Source: Candidatus Laterigemmans baculatus
Lineage (GTDB): Bacteria; Planctomycetota; Planctomycetia; Pirellulales; Pirellulaceae
Assembly (NCBI RefSeq): GCF_010367455.1
Contig: NZ_WRPR01000018.1
Location: 1 to 48,553 of the forward strand
Length of the DNA: 48,553 nt
Direction of reading: 5' to 3'
Positions within the stretch are counted from its first letter, which is position 1, and the number at the start of each line of letters is the position of its first letter. The notes beneath the pieces were generated by a model that made no database searches, was not told where the DNA came from, and was given only the letters and a program-made list of their open reading frames with translations. The position numbers were made by a program, and so were the translations under genes. Shown in pieces: positions 16,847-25,992 of the stretch.

Positions 16847-18109
16847 TCAGCTGGGGCGGCCGACGATCACGACCGAGTTGATTCCGAGCATCCCGAACGA
16901 GTTGTTGAGGATGTAGTCGACGCGGCTGAGCTCCTTCGGCTCGTTGAGGACCAGCCCCGGGAGAGCGCACTCGGGATCGAGGGCATCGACGTTGATCGTC
17001 GGATGGCAGACGCGATCGCGAAACGCCGAGAGGTTGCCGGCCAGCTCGAGCGCTCCGGCGGCTCCCATCGCATGCCCGATGTAGCTCTTCGTGTTATTGA
17101 AGTGGACCGTTTTGCAGTCGCCGAAGACTTCGCGAAGAGCCGTGCATTCCTGGGCGTCGCCGCTAGAAGTGCCGGTCGCATGGGTGCTGACAATATCGAT
17201 CTGCTCGGGCTCGAGCCCCGCTCGGCCAAGCGCCAACTGTACGCACTCCGCTTGCCGCTTGGGGTTGGGCAACACGAAATCGGTCGCATCGGTGTTCATC
17301 GCGTAGCCGATTAACTCGGCGTAAATCTCCGCCCCGCGAGCCCGCGCATCGCTGAGTCGTTCGAGCACGTACACGCAACCTCCTTCGGCGACGACGATCC
17401 CGTTGCGGTCGACATCAAAGGGTCGCGACGCTCGCGCCGGATCGCTGTGGGTCGCCAGCGCCCCTTGGCTGTGGAAACTGGCGAAAATCCCGAACGTGTG
17501 GATGCTTTCGCTGGTACCTCCGGCGAGCGCCAGATCGCATTCGCCGAGGCGAAGCATCTGGGCCCCCTGAATCACCCCGGCGTTGCCCGCGGCACAAGCG
17601 GCCCCGATCGTGTAATGCGGGCCGGTGATCCCCATGTTAAGTGCGATCTCGCCGGCCGGATTATTGGCGACGGTCCGCGGGTTATGGTGGTGCGACCAGT
17701 AGTCGGTGTTGTAGTCGTAGCCCTTGATTTCGTGGATCTCGTTCTCGGTCTCCACGTTGCCGTGCTCGGTGACGCCGACGTAGATCCCGACCCGCGCTCG
17801 ATCGACGTTCTCCCAGTCGACTCCCGAATGGCGAATCGCCTCATTGGCCGCGTAGACACCGACGCTGCCCGCGCGGGTCCCCCGGCGAATGTCCTTGCGA
17901 GCCTGGTAGCGGCGGGTGTCGAAATCGCAGATTCCCGCCAACGTCGATCCGAAGTAGCGGATCTCGTAGGGCTGAACGCCGCTGCGGCCTTCGAGCAAGG
18001 CTTGGCGAAAACTATCCCAGTCGTTGCCGTTGGGAGCGGTCAGACCGACTCCCGTGATCACAATCCGCTGGTCGTCGGGAAGCGAGCGTGCGCGGTCGGT
18101 AGCGGGCAC
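16847..18109 (-). CDS. Beta-ketoacyl-ACP synthase (FabF/KAS II-like)
   Basis: A 420-residue condensing enzyme joining an acyl chain with malonyl-ACP. The active-site Cys is in GAACAAGNAGVI, the first His in STHATGTSSGDAQE, and the second in NNTKSYIGHAMGAAG, so the C-H-H triad is complete. The N-terminus (RIVITGVGLTAPNGNDWDSF) is FabF-like. Its sequence and its dedicated ACP and FAD partner distinguish it from a housekeeping FabF. It follows the OleD-like reductase by about 90 bases. Confidence 0.92.
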   Translation of the reverse strand: MPATDRARSLPDDQRIVITGVGLTAPNGNDWDSFRQALLEGRSGVQPYEIRYFGSTLAGICDFDTRRYQARKDIRRGTRAGSVGVYAANEAIRHSGVDWENVDRARVGIYVGVTEHGNVETENEIHEIKGYDYNTDYWSHHHNPRTVANNPAGEIALNMGITGPHYTIGAACAAGNAGVIQGAQMLRLGECDLALAGGTSESIHTFGIFASFHSQGALATHSDPARASRPFDVDRNGIVVAEGGCVYVLERLSDARARGAEIYAELIGYAMNTDATDFVLPNPKRQAECVQLALGRAGLEPEQIDIVSTHATGTSSGDAQECTALREVFGDCKTVHFNNTKSYIGHAMGAAGALELAGNLSAFRDRVCHPTINVDALDPECALPGLVLNEPKELSRVDYILNNSFGMLGINSVVIVGRPS

Positions 18110-18196
18110 TCTGATCAGATCCGTTTGAAGGCCAAAAGGGGAGCAACAGCAGTTGCAAGCAAGCTAAGCCCACAACCGTATTCTGGCAAGCAGCAT

Positions 18197-19258
18197 TCAC
18201 CACTGGCGGCGAAGCTCCTCGAGCCCCGCCTGATTGCTCACGACCGGTCGGTAGCCGAGCCGCTCTTTGGCCGCCGTGATGTCGAAGAAATGATCGCGAG
18301 CCAGCTGTGCTGCGACGAACCGCGTCATCGGCGGCTCGCTGCGGCGGCCACTGATTCGATAAACCGTCTCGAGCACCTGCCCGATCCGCCAAGCGGCCGC
18401 AAAACTCATCCGCCGCGTCGGCACCGGTGCATCGGCGATCCGTAGTATTTCGCCGATCCAGTCCCAGCAGTTCACCGGTTCATCGCTTGTGATGAAGTAG
18501 GCCCGGCCTCCAGCCAGAGATCCACTCCCCACCCGCGGGGAGATACCTCGCTCCGAGGCACTCATCGCAGCGGAGCCGTCGGCTGCGGACACTTCCTCGG
18601 CCAAGCGATCAGCCGCGGCGAGATGGGCAGCCGCCGCGTTGCGGACGTGGACCGTGTCGATGCGATTCGTCCCCTCGCCGACGATCCACAATCGACCGCT
18701 TCGCGCCCGAGCGATCAGCCGCGGGAATAAATGGGGATCGTCCGCTCCCCAGATCAGATGCGGACGCAGGGCTGCCGTAACCAATCGCGGCGGATCGTGT
18801 GCGGCCAACACGGCCCGCTCGCCGAGAGCTTTCGTGTGGGGGTAGTGACACAGCCACCGCTCAGGGTACGGCACCGACTCGTCGATCCCCGACTGGTCCG
18901 AACCGTCAAAGGTCACGCTCGGGCTGCTGCAGTAGACCAGCACTGGGACGCCCGCTTGCTGGCAGGCCCGGATCACGTTCTGCGTGCCACCAAAGTTGAT
19001 CGCAAAGTACTCGCTCCAGGGCCCCCACACGCCCGCCAAGGCGGCCGTATGGATCACCGCGTCGACCCCGTCGCTCGCCCGCAGCACTGCGTCGTAGTCA
19101 CAGATATCGCCCACGACCGGGCGCACATCGAGCCCCTTCAGATGCGGGTACTCGCGGCGACCGAAGCCCACGACCGAGTCGCCGCGGGCCGTCAACTGGC
19201 GCGTGATCTCGGAGCCCAAAAAGCCCCCGTAGCCGGTCACCAAAAGCCGTTTTGCCAT
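18197..19258 (-). CDS. oleD: OleD-like NAD(P)-dependent 2-alkyl-3-oxoalkanoate reductase (SDR)
   Basis: A 353-residue extended short-chain dehydrogenase. RLLVTGYGGFLGSEITRQL is the nucleotide site, VIHTAALAGVWG and VYCSSPSVTFDGSDQ match the family core with the catalytic Ser, and CHYPHTKALGERAV holds the YxxxK pair. The DGSDQ region and overall pattern resemble OleD, which reduces the beta-ketoacid made by OleA in long-chain olefin synthesis; 3-beta-hydroxysteroid dehydrogenases are the alternative. Residues 225-250 contain a Ser/Gly-rich insertion. OleA and OleB are not in the window; an OleC-like gene lies 18 kb away. Confidence 0.75.
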   Translation of the reverse strand: MAKRLLVTGYGGFLGSEITRQLTARGDSVVGFGRREYPHLKGLDVRPVVGDICDYDAVLRASDGVDAVIHTAALAGVWGPWSEYFAINFGGTQNVIRACQQAGVPVLVYCSSPSVTFDGSDQSGIDESVPYPERWLCHYPHTKALGERAVLAAHDPPRLVTAALRPHLIWGADDPHLFPRLIARARSGRLWIVGEGTNRIDTVHVRNAAAAHLAAADRLAEEVSAADGSAAMSASERGISPRVGSGSLAGGRAYFITSDEPVNCWDWIGEILRIADAPVPTRRMSFAAAWRIGQVLETVYRISGRRSEPPMTRFVAAQLARDHFFDITAAKERLGYRPVVSNQAGLEELRRQW

Positions 19259-19274
19259 CTGCTCTGACTTGGAT

Positions 19275-20108
19275 TTACGAGCCGAGGCCGTGCTGCGGTC
19301 GACGCTGCAGTCGCAAGACCACGGCGATCCGCTCCTGGGACAGGTCCGCCCGTTCGCCGACGAACATCTGTTTGCCCAACCCGAACGCCTCCTTCTGCGG
19401 CATCAAGACGATCGCCTGACCTTCGCTGAGCGGAACCTCGCACATCAGCTCATGCAACGTCCACTGGTCGCGCTGAAACTCCATCCGGATCGCAAGATCG
19501 CTCGAGACATAGTTTTGTCGCACTTCGCCGTGCTGGACCTCCGGAGTCAACCGCACGGCGAGCCGACCGTCGTCGAGCATGCGGGTCCGCAGGATCAGCA
19601 TAAACTGCGGATCGCTCAGCGACTTCCCCACTACGCCTTCGGAAGTTCGAATCAGCGTGGAGACGCGCTCTCCGCTGGGGCGGCGCACGGCCAACGTGTA
19701 GGGCTGGCCGTCGCGACAGCTGATCCGACGGCGACGCTGTTCAAAATCGGAGACGACGTTCGCCTCCTCCATCAACCGCGTCGCCTCGTCGGCAGGCGCA
19801 GCTTCGCCCATCTGCCCGGGCTCGATCGTCAACAGCCGACCGACGCGGATTCCATTCGTCGCCAGCCGCTCCCGCATCTCGCCGGGCACGACCGTTTCGT
19901 CGAGGCGGTCGACGAACGACGCGGCACCAGGCGTCTCGGGAAGCGCCGGCGACGCTTCGGGAAGCCGGACGAAGGCGACTTCGAGGATCGCCACTTCATC
20001 TGCAACCTGAGCCGGCGGTAGCCCCCCGCGGGCGAGCTCCGGCGGCGGTTCCGACTTCCACTGCGCACAGCCACTCCAGGTCGCCGTCGCGATCGCGATG
20101 GCGAACAT
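19275..20108 (-). CDS. Lipoprotein of unknown function, planctomycete type
   Basis: The frame is open to 20210, but the start MFAIAIATATWSGCAQWKSE gives a short signal peptide ending in a lipobox (WSGC). The 277-residue mature region has no domain I recognise; it is rich in beta-prone segments such as LILRTRMLDDGRLAVRLTPE, reminiscent of secretin/pilotin-like or other envelope proteins, but this is weak. It lies 16 bases upstream of the OleD-like gene in the same operon, so it may be a membrane-attached partner or simply co-transcribed. Confidence 0.65.
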   Translation of the reverse strand: MFAIAIATATWSGCAQWKSEPPPELARGGLPPAQVADEVAILEVAFVRLPEASPALPETPGAASFVDRLDETVVPGEMRERLATNGIRVGRLLTIEPGQMGEAAPADEATRLMEEANVVSDFEQRRRRISCRDGQPYTLAVRRPSGERVSTLIRTSEGVVGKSLSDPQFMLILRTRMLDDGRLAVRLTPEVQHGEVRQNYVSSDLAIRMEFQRDQWTLHELMCEVPLSEGQAIVLMPQKEAFGLGKQMFVGERADLSQERIAVVLRLQRRPQHGLGS

Positions 20109-20254
20109 CCACACCCCACGGGCACTGGCAGCTCGGGCACTGGCGAACCGAGCAAGGGCAGCCCGGGGAATCGCCCGATCAAAGGGAATGGCCCGACATA
20201 CCTGCGTCATGCGGCTGTAACTACGCCGAGGCCACCCCCCGGGTCAATGGCGAA

Positions 20255-20998
20255 CTACTTGAGCGAGATCGTCTGCTGCAGCGGACGGAGAATGTTTTCG
20301 ATCAGGTAGCCATCGACCATATCGCGGCAGAGTCCGGCCAGCCGATCGAACTCGCTGACATACGACTCCCCGGGGCCGAGGCTCTCGTAGCGGCGAACCG
20401 TCAGATAGACGCTCAACTGGTCCTCTGGGTAATCGCCCGAGCGGACGTGGTAGGCGTTGGTGCGGGTTTCGAAACTCACCCGGCACTGAGTCTTGCAGTC
20501 CTCGTCGAGGGCGAACTGGATCGACGGCTCGTAGCTGAGCACGGGATGCCCGGCCGCTTCGGCCAACTTGTCGAAACCGGGCATGACTCCCAAGGCTTCG
20601 CTGAGCAACTCGTTGTGGTTGCCGCGATAGGTATAATCAAACCCGAACATGACGCTCAGCGACTCGCAATCGAGCTTGCTGATCGAGAGCGTGTAGGGGA
20701 GCAGATCGAGGATCAGGCGGTGTTGGTCGGCCGCCTCGTCGAAATCGGTCGGATTGACCTGACCGCTGTTGATCCGCTTCTGCTCAACCGAGGCCCAGCG
20801 GTAATTGCCTTCCTCCTTGTCCTCTTCCAGCACATACTCCATCCGCTCGCGGGCGTAGAAGTGGGCCATCCGCGGATACCGTTTCTGAATCTGCTCGAAA
20901 AAGTGCAGCACGGTGTCGCGGTTTTGAGGCAGATCCAACTCGGTGCTGAGGTTCATGTTGAGGTAAAAATCGTCGCTGAACGTGCCGTAACCGCTCAT
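20255..20998 (-). CDS. Conserved hypothetical protein
   Basis: A 247-residue soluble-looking protein without signal peptide or membrane segment. Recognisable stretches are HFFEQIQKRYPRMAHFYARE, then LEEDKEEGNYRWASVEQKRI, and YLTVRRYESLGPGESYVSEF. The composition is balanced, with codon use like the neighbours, so it is a real gene, but I cannot assign a family. It is the first gene of the minus-strand run that continues into the lipoprotein, OleD, ketosynthase, ACP and FAD genes. Confidence 0.75.
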   Translation of the reverse strand: MSGYGTFSDDFYLNMNLSTELDLPQNRDTVLHFFEQIQKRYPRMAHFYARERMEYVLEEDKEEGNYRWASVEQKRINSGQVNPTDFDEAADQHRLILDLLPYTLSISKLDCESLSVMFGFDYTYRGNHNELLSEALGVMPGFDKLAEAAGHPVLSYEPSIQFALDEDCKTQCRVSFETRTNAYHVRSGDYPEDQLSVYLTVRRYESLGPGESYVSEFDRLAGLCRDMVDGYLIENILRPLQQTISLK

Positions 20999-21189
20999 GC
21001 ATCCCCTCCGCTGATTCGAGTTCTTGCAGTCACTGGGTCGGACTCTTTACGCCAGTATACGGTCCGTTCACCGCCCCTTCCACGGATTGACAACCGGGGC
21101 CGCTCCCGCCCAGAACGACCGAGAGCCGCGCGGCGGGTTCACAGGCCGACCCGCACTTCCGTTCCTAACTCCTTCACTGTGAGCAGCTT

Positions 21190-21732
21190 ATGCCGAAGAC
21201 AGCGAAACCACCGGCGGACTCCGCCGCGATCCTCGCGGCGGGCTACCATACCACGCCACTCGGCTCCTTCTGGTCGCAGTGGACAGCCCAAGGACTGTTT
21301 CGCATCGAATGGAACGCCCCTCAGCAAGTCGCAATGGGGGGAATCGATCCCCAAGCGGAAAAAAGGCTCGAGGAGCGGGTCGCTCACTTCGATACGGTCC
21401 TGAACGCGTACTTCGCCGGCCAGTTCGACGCCCTCAACACGGTCGAGATCGATCCGGTCGGCTGGACACCTTTTTACCGCGAAGTCTACCGAGCCTGCCG
21501 AGCGATCCCAGCTGGCCAAACCCTCAGCTACGGAGCGCTCGCCGAACGGGCCGGGCGTCCTGCGGCGGCTCGGGCGGTCGGCCAAGCGATGGCGACCAAT
21601 CGCGTGATGTGGATCATCCCCTGCCACCGAGTCGTCGCCAGCAGCGGTCGGCTCCATCACTACGGCGGCCCCGGAGGCGTCACCATGAAACGGTGGCTGC
21701 TCGACCACGAACGGGCGAAGGTTCAGCCGTAA
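21190..21732 (+). CDS. ogt: Methylated-DNA-[protein]-cysteine S-methyltransferase
   Basis: A 180-residue suicide repair protein that moves a methyl group from O6-methylguanine to its own cysteine. The active site is MWIIPCHRVVASSGRLHHYG with the PCHRV motif; TPFYREVYRACRAIPAGQTL and YGALAERAGRPAAARAVGQA form the helix-turn-helix DNA-binding part. There is an Ogt-like N-terminal domain of about 90 residues and no AraC-type Ada domain. The gene is monocistronic and followed by two hairpin repeats. Confidence 0.94.
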   Translation: MPKTAKPPADSAAILAAGYHTTPLGSFWSQWTAQGLFRIEWNAPQQVAMGGIDPQAEKRLEERVAHFDTVLNAYFAGQFDALNTVEIDPVGWTPFYREVYRACRAIPAGQTLSYGALAERAGRPAAARAVGQAMATNRVMWIIPCHRVVASSGRLHHYGGPGGVTMKRWLLDHERAKVQP

Positions 21733-21925
21733 TCGCTAGGCACCCTCCCCCCGGGAGGGTCGCGAGGAACGAGCGGGGAGGGTTTCCGCAACGGTGAGTT
21801 TCACTTGGGGCTATCGTGAGGGATTGCTCTCCCTCCCCTCGCTGACGCTCGACCCTCCCGGGGGGAGAGTACAGGTATATTGCTGCGCGAAAATTTCTGC
21901 TCTAGAGACGGATGCCCCCGCGGAT
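21733..21925. repeat. Two inverted CACCCTCCCC repeats
   Basis: The first copy (about 21751-21783: CACCCTCCCCCCGGGAGGGT, CGCGAGGAACGAG, CGGGGAGGGT) matches 4968-5010. The second (about 21828-21870: CTCCCTCCCCTCGCTGACGC, TCGACCCTCCCGGGGGGAGAG) runs inverted. Together they can fold into a long hairpin between the convergent ogt and aroB genes and could end both transcripts; no T run supports a classical terminator. Confidence 0.7.
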
Positions 21926-23044
21926 TCAGCGGCACGCCTCGATTGCTGCTTCGATTTCCTGCTCGCCGACTCCCTCCAAGAAGCGGACTTCTCCGATTCG
22001 CGTGGGGAGGATCAGCTTGAGCCGTCCGTGCTCGTTCTTTTTGTCGCTCTGCATGGCGGCAAAGAGGGCTGCCGGGTCGGCTTCGCTCCAGCGGATCGGC
22101 AGCCCGACCGCCTCGAGCAAACGCTGCTGCCGCTCGAGCGTTTCGGCCGGAACCATGCCCCGCTGGACCGCGAGCGTCATGGCCATCTGCATCCCGATCG
22201 CCACCGCTTCGCCATGCAGCCATTTGCCGTAACCAGCCGTAGCTTCGATGGCATGGGCGAAGGTGTGGCCGTAGTTGAGAATCGCCCGTCGCCCGCTGGT
22301 TTCCCGTTGGTCGTCGGCGACCACATCGGCTTTTGCCTGGCAGCACTGGCGGATCGTCTCTCGCAACACTCCCGCGTCGCGAGCCACCAAACCACCGGCG
22401 TTGGCCTCGAGCCAGGCGAAGAAATCGGGACGGTCGATGACGCCGTACTTGATGACTTCGGCTAACCCGCTCGTGTACTCGCGCGACGGAAGCGTCTCGA
22501 GCGTGCGGGTGTCGATCGCCACCAGCATCGGCTGCCAAAAGGCGCCCACCATGTTCTTGGCCGCCGGCAGGTTGATCCCGGTCTTTCCCCCGACGCTGCT
22601 GTCGACCTGCGCCAGCAGAGTCGTCGGGATCTGGACCAACCGGATGCCGCGTTGGTAGCTGGCCGCTGCAAACCCGGCGAGGTCTCCGACCACCCCACCC
22701 CCGACCGCGATCACGACGCTTCGCCGATCGGCTCGGCATTCCAACATCCACTGCCACAACCGCGAGAGCTGCTCGACCGACTTGCTCGGTTCGCCCGACG
22801 GCACTTCGCACTGATCCACCCGCAATCCTGCCGCGTGAAGCGACTGGGCGATCGGCGGCAAGAGGGTTTCGCGGATCGCTGCGTCACAAACCAGCATCAC
22901 ATGGCTCGCGTCCGCACCGACCGCGCGGATTTCCTCGGCGACGCTCGGCAGCCAGTCGGAGCCGATCAGGATGGGGTAGGAGGCGGCCTCCAGTTCCACA
23001 CAAAGTCGATCGAGAGTCGCGGTGGCGGTGGGTTTCGTTACCAT
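21926..23044 (-). CDS. aroB: 3-dehydroquinate synthase
   Basis: A 372-residue enzyme of the shikimate pathway that converts DAHP to 3-dehydroquinate with NAD and a metal ion. VVIAVGGGVVGDLAGFAAAS binds NAD, QIPTTLLAQVDSSVGGKTGI and NLPAAKNMVG are hallmark motifs, and ILNYGHTFAHAIEATAGYGK carries metal-binding histidines. The length is standard and the enzyme looks complete. It is divergent from the membrane-protein gene at 23239. Confidence 0.96.
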   Translation of the reverse strand: MVTKPTATATLDRLCVELEAASYPILIGSDWLPSVAEEIRAVGADASHVMLVCDAAIRETLLPPIAQSLHAAGLRVDQCEVPSGEPSKSVEQLSRLWQWMLECRADRRSVVIAVGGGVVGDLAGFAAASYQRGIRLVQIPTTLLAQVDSSVGGKTGINLPAAKNMVGAFWQPMLVAIDTRTLETLPSREYTSGLAEVIKYGVIDRPDFFAWLEANAGGLVARDAGVLRETIRQCCQAKADVVADDQRETSGRRAILNYGHTFAHAIEATAGYGKWLHGEAVAIGMQMAMTLAVQRGMVPAETLERQQRLLEAVGLPIRWSEADPAALFAAMQSDKKNEHGRLKLILPTRIGEVRFLEGVGEQEIEAAIEACR

Positions 23045-23238
23045 GGTGGCGGTCGGGGAGAAAGCAGGGCGGTGGCAACGCGACGCGCATTGGAGCGTCG
23101 CTGCCGCGTTAAAGTACCAAAGAACCTCGCCTCGCTCCCCCCCACTCCCCCTTATCAGTAGCGCCCGCTCAGTAGCGCCCGTTCAGCGGCGCCCGTTCGT
23201 TCCCAGAACTCGTCCCTCCAAGAAACCGACGCACCGCG

Positions 23239-23931
23239 ATGGCTGAATCCGAGCCCCCGCAGGCTCCCCAACCCCCATCTGGGCCAGACCCCCCATCTGG
23301 GCCAGCCCCCGCAGCGGAGGCAGCTCCCGCAGCGGGGCCAGCTCCCGCAGCGGGGCCAGCTCCCGAGTCCACTTGGCCGCCGCGGCCGCGGGCCCTGACG
23401 CCGCTCGGCATTTGGCTGGTGATCGGCGTCTTGGTTTTTGCCGTGGTGATGGCTGCGGCCAGCGTTTATCTGCGGCGGACGCGGCTCGAAAAGACTCGCG
23501 CGTTCTGGGGTCCCGAGACAATCGTTGCGCTGCAGAGCGGCGAGACGATGCGGATGGTTCTTCCGCCCGACAGTCCGCTGCTGGAAGACGACCCGCCCCT
23601 TCCGGAAGATGGGACGGTCACCGACTTGAGCGGGACGCCGGGACTCGGGCACTTTCGCCACGCGCTGCTCGACGAACGCCACTACGACTGGACGACGGAG
23701 CAGCCGGTGGGAGTCGACGATGTGGGTGTGCGAAACCCCGAATACGTCACGATCGAGATCGAAGGGCCGCCGGCCGACCTGGCCGCCGCGGCGTTGCGGA
23801 TCGAGCTGAGCGAGGGTTGGGTCGGTCCAGCCGAGGGAAGCAAATCGGTGCGGCTGACCGATCGGGTGCGGACTGCCGTGCGGCACTTTCTCGCGACGCT
23901 GCAAGACATCCAGGCCGCACCAACACCCTAA
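23239..23931 (+). CDS. Single-pass membrane protein with Pro/Ala-rich N-terminus
   Basis: A 230-residue protein. The first 50 residues are a Pro/Ala/Gly/Ser cytoplasmic tail with short tandem repeats (PAPAAEAAPAAGPAPAAGPA). One membrane segment follows (WLVIGVLVFAVVMAAASVYL), then an extracytoplasmic domain of about 150 residues with no motif I know. The DNA upstream has CAGTAGCGCCCGTT repeated three times (23155-23205). It precedes the two squalene-cyclase-like membrane proteins and may form an operon-like group with them. Confidence 0.7.
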   Translation: MAESEPPQAPQPPSGPDPPSGPAPAAEAAPAAGPAPAAGPAPESTWPPRPRALTPLGIWLVIGVLVFAVVMAAASVYLRRTRLEKTRAFWGPETIVALQSGETMRMVLPPDSPLLEDDPPLPEDGTVTDLSGTPGLGHFRHALLDERHYDWTTEQPVGVDDVGVRNPEYVTIEIEGPPADLAAAALRIELSEGWVGPAEGSKSVRLTDRVRTAVRHFLATLQDIQAAPTP

Positions 23932-24133
23932 CCCGCGCAATCGCTCCGCGCCCGGCTCGAAACTCCGTGGTTTGAGTACCCGAACCGCTTCAGTGCGTTT
24001 GCATTTCGAAGATGATCGATAGTACGGAGAGCGACCGGTTGGTTTATACTCGGTCCCAAAGCCGCCCGTGCGTGTTGCTCCCCTGCCCTTGCAAGCGGCT
24101 CAAGTGCCCCTTCTCTCGGAGCCTGACCACTCG

Positions 24134-25741
24134 ATGGCGATGGTTGACGACAATTCAGCTGCGACCGCCGCCACGTCCGCGGAGTTTGCCGAGGGTGCGG
24201 CCCCGCCCACGGCGGCCGCATCCGAAGAGACGAGTCCTCGCAACCGCCACTTCTTGCTCTTCCAGGCCGTTCCCGCTTGGTTCATCAGCATGCTCGTGCA
24301 CATGCTGCTGATCTTGGTGCTGGCGCTGATGACGATCACCGACGCCAAGACGGTGCAGAACATTTTGACGGTCGCCAACGTCACGACCCCCGAACCGGAG
24401 ATGGAGCAGTTCACGCTCACCGAAGTCGATCCGGGGTCGCTCGAGGTCACCGAGCCGACGGAATTGGAGGAAATGGTCCCCCCCCCGGCGACGATGGAAT
24501 CGGTCGAGCCGATGCAGATCGAGCAGCCCATGGCGATGATCGCCGCGCCGGCGGAAATGGCGAGCATCGTCAGCTCGGTCGCCCCGGCCGATCAGCTCCT
24601 GCAATCGATCTCGGCCGAAATGTCGCAGGACCTGACGAGCCGCACCGGGGACATGAAGCAAAAGCTGATGAAGCGGTACGGCGGGACCGAGGCGAGCGAA
24701 GCGGCCGTGGCCAAGGCACTCAAATGGCTCGCCGTGCACCAGTTGCCTAATGGCGCTTGGACGTTCAATCACGCCGTCGTCTGCCGGGGAATTGGCGGCT
24801 GCAACGGCGTCTGCAAACCGAACTACGCACGAGCCTTCAACGGTGCGACCGCGCTCGGCGTGCTGCCATTCCTGGGCGCCGGCCAGACGCACATGCAGGG
24901 CGTTCATAAGAACAACGTCCGCGCGGCGCTGATGTTCCTGATCTCCAACGGCAAGCGGGTCCAGAAGGAAGGGCTGCTGTGCCTCGACTTCACCGAATCG
25001 GGTGGATCGATGTACGCCCATGGGCTCGCCTCGATCGCGCTCTGCGAAGCCTACGCGATGACTCAGGACCCGATGCTGCTCGCCCCGGCCCAGCAGTCAC
25101 TGAACTTCATCGCTTGGGCTCAAGACCGCGGGGGCGGATGGCGGTATTCGCCGCGGACCCCCGGCGACACCTCGGTGACCGGTTGGCAAGTGATGGCCCT
25201 GAAGAGCGGCCACCTCGGGCACCTCGTCGTCCCGCCACGGACGATCGCCGGAGTGAATCTGTTCCTCGACTCGGTAGCTGCCTCCGACGGAGCCGATTAC
25301 CACTACGTCGTCAGGCCGAGCAATGAGAGCACCGTCAGCGGGCCCCTCTCCTGCACGCCGATCGGCTTGCTCTGCCGGATGTATCTGGGCGTCGATAAGA
25401 CTCACCCGGCGATCCAAGCGGGGGTCGAGAAGCTGGCCCGCCGCGGGATCGACGAAAAAGACATCTACTACAACTACTACGCCGCCCAGGTCCTGCGGCA
25501 CCACGGCGGTCCCGAATGGGAATCCTACAACAACGAACTCCGCGACTGGTTGGTTGAATCGCAAGTTCAGGAAGGACACGCCCAGGGCAGCTGGCACTGG
25601 CCCGAGAGCAAGAGCCACCGCGGACCGCTCGAAGGGGGCCGACTGTGTTCGACTTCGTTCGCCACCATGATCCTCGAAGTCTACTACCGCCACATGCCGC
25701 TCTACGCCGACGCGGCAGCGGAAGACGATTTCCCGCTATAA
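24134..25741 (+). CDS. Membrane-anchored prenyltransferase/squalene-oxidase-repeat protein (first copy)
   Basis: A 535-residue protein. A short cytoplasmic tail is followed by one membrane segment (WFISMLVHMLLILVLALMTI), an acidic Glu/Pro/Thr/Met linker (residues 85-165, with methionine-rich stretches), and an alpha/alpha-toroid domain like squalene/oxidosqualene cyclases and prenyltransferases. Repeats are visible at LKWLAVHQLPNGAWTFNHAV, AWAQDRGGGWRYSPRTPGDT and GWQVMALKSGHLGHL. I see no DXDD protonation motif, so a cyclase activity is not supported. The arrangement of N-terminal tail, TM and linker resembles TonB-type anchors. The ATG at 24134 was chosen over an upstream start that adds 22 nonconserved residues. 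Confidence 0.82.
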   Translation: MAMVDDNSAATAATSAEFAEGAAPPTAAASEETSPRNRHFLLFQAVPAWFISMLVHMLLILVLALMTITDAKTVQNILTVANVTTPEPEMEQFTLTEVDPGSLEVTEPTELEEMVPPPATMESVEPMQIEQPMAMIAAPAEMASIVSSVAPADQLLQSISAEMSQDLTSRTGDMKQKLMKRYGGTEASEAAVAKALKWLAVHQLPNGAWTFNHAVVCRGIGGCNGVCKPNYARAFNGATALGVLPFLGAGQTHMQGVHKNNVRAALMFLISNGKRVQKEGLLCLDFTESGGSMYAHGLASIALCEAYAMTQDPMLLAPAQQSLNFIAWAQDRGGGWRYSPRTPGDTSVTGWQVMALKSGHLGHLVVPPRTIAGVNLFLDSVAASDGADYHYVVRPSNESTVSGPLSCTPIGLLCRMYLGVDKTHPAIQAGVEKLARRGIDEKDIYYNYYAAQVLRHHGGPEWESYNNELRDWLVESQVQEGHAQGSWHWPESKSHRGPLEGGRLCSTSFATMILEVYYRHMPLYADAAAEDDFPL

Positions 25742-25753
25742 AAGCCTCCCGCC

Positions 25754-25893
25754 TACTCGTACTCGTACTCGTACTCGTACTCGTACTCGTACTCGTACTC
25801 AGCGCAGCGGTACTCGCTTCCCTCTCGGGTTCGACCCAGGATCACGCCGTTTCGAGTACGAGTACCGCTTCGCTGAGTACGAGCAAGAAAGGA
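25754..25893. repeat. Composite TACTCG element, intact copy
   Basis: Starts 13 bases after the stop of the preceding gene. A TACTCG array (about eight units from 25754) leads into TACTCAGCGCAGCGGTACTCG, then a core CTTCCCTCTCGGG etc., then CGAGTACGAGTACC and GCTTCGCTGAGTACGAG (25853-25883), and AAGAAAGGAAGC. GTACTCAGCG.AGCGGTACTCG is the inverse of the right arm with one mismatch, so a long hairpin can form. No heptamer array is seen on the left. Confidence 0.88.
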
Positions 25894-25992
25894 AGCGCCG
25901 TCCCGCCGCCGCTTTCCGGGCTCCGCCGCGCTCGCCGTGGATTGCTTGAGCTATAGTCGAAAGGACACCCGTGTTCTTTTCGACGCAGCTCC

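Noticed and set aside
14816-18109. True ladderane cluster
   Set aside because: Only ketosynthase, ACP and a CrtI-like enzyme are present; radical SAM and methyltransferase genes proposed for ladderanes are missing, so the name is not used.
25826-25846. tRNA-like GGTTCGA sequence
   Set aside because: Only the T-loop-like string is present; no acceptor stem or anticodon arm around it, and it is the core of a composite repeat.
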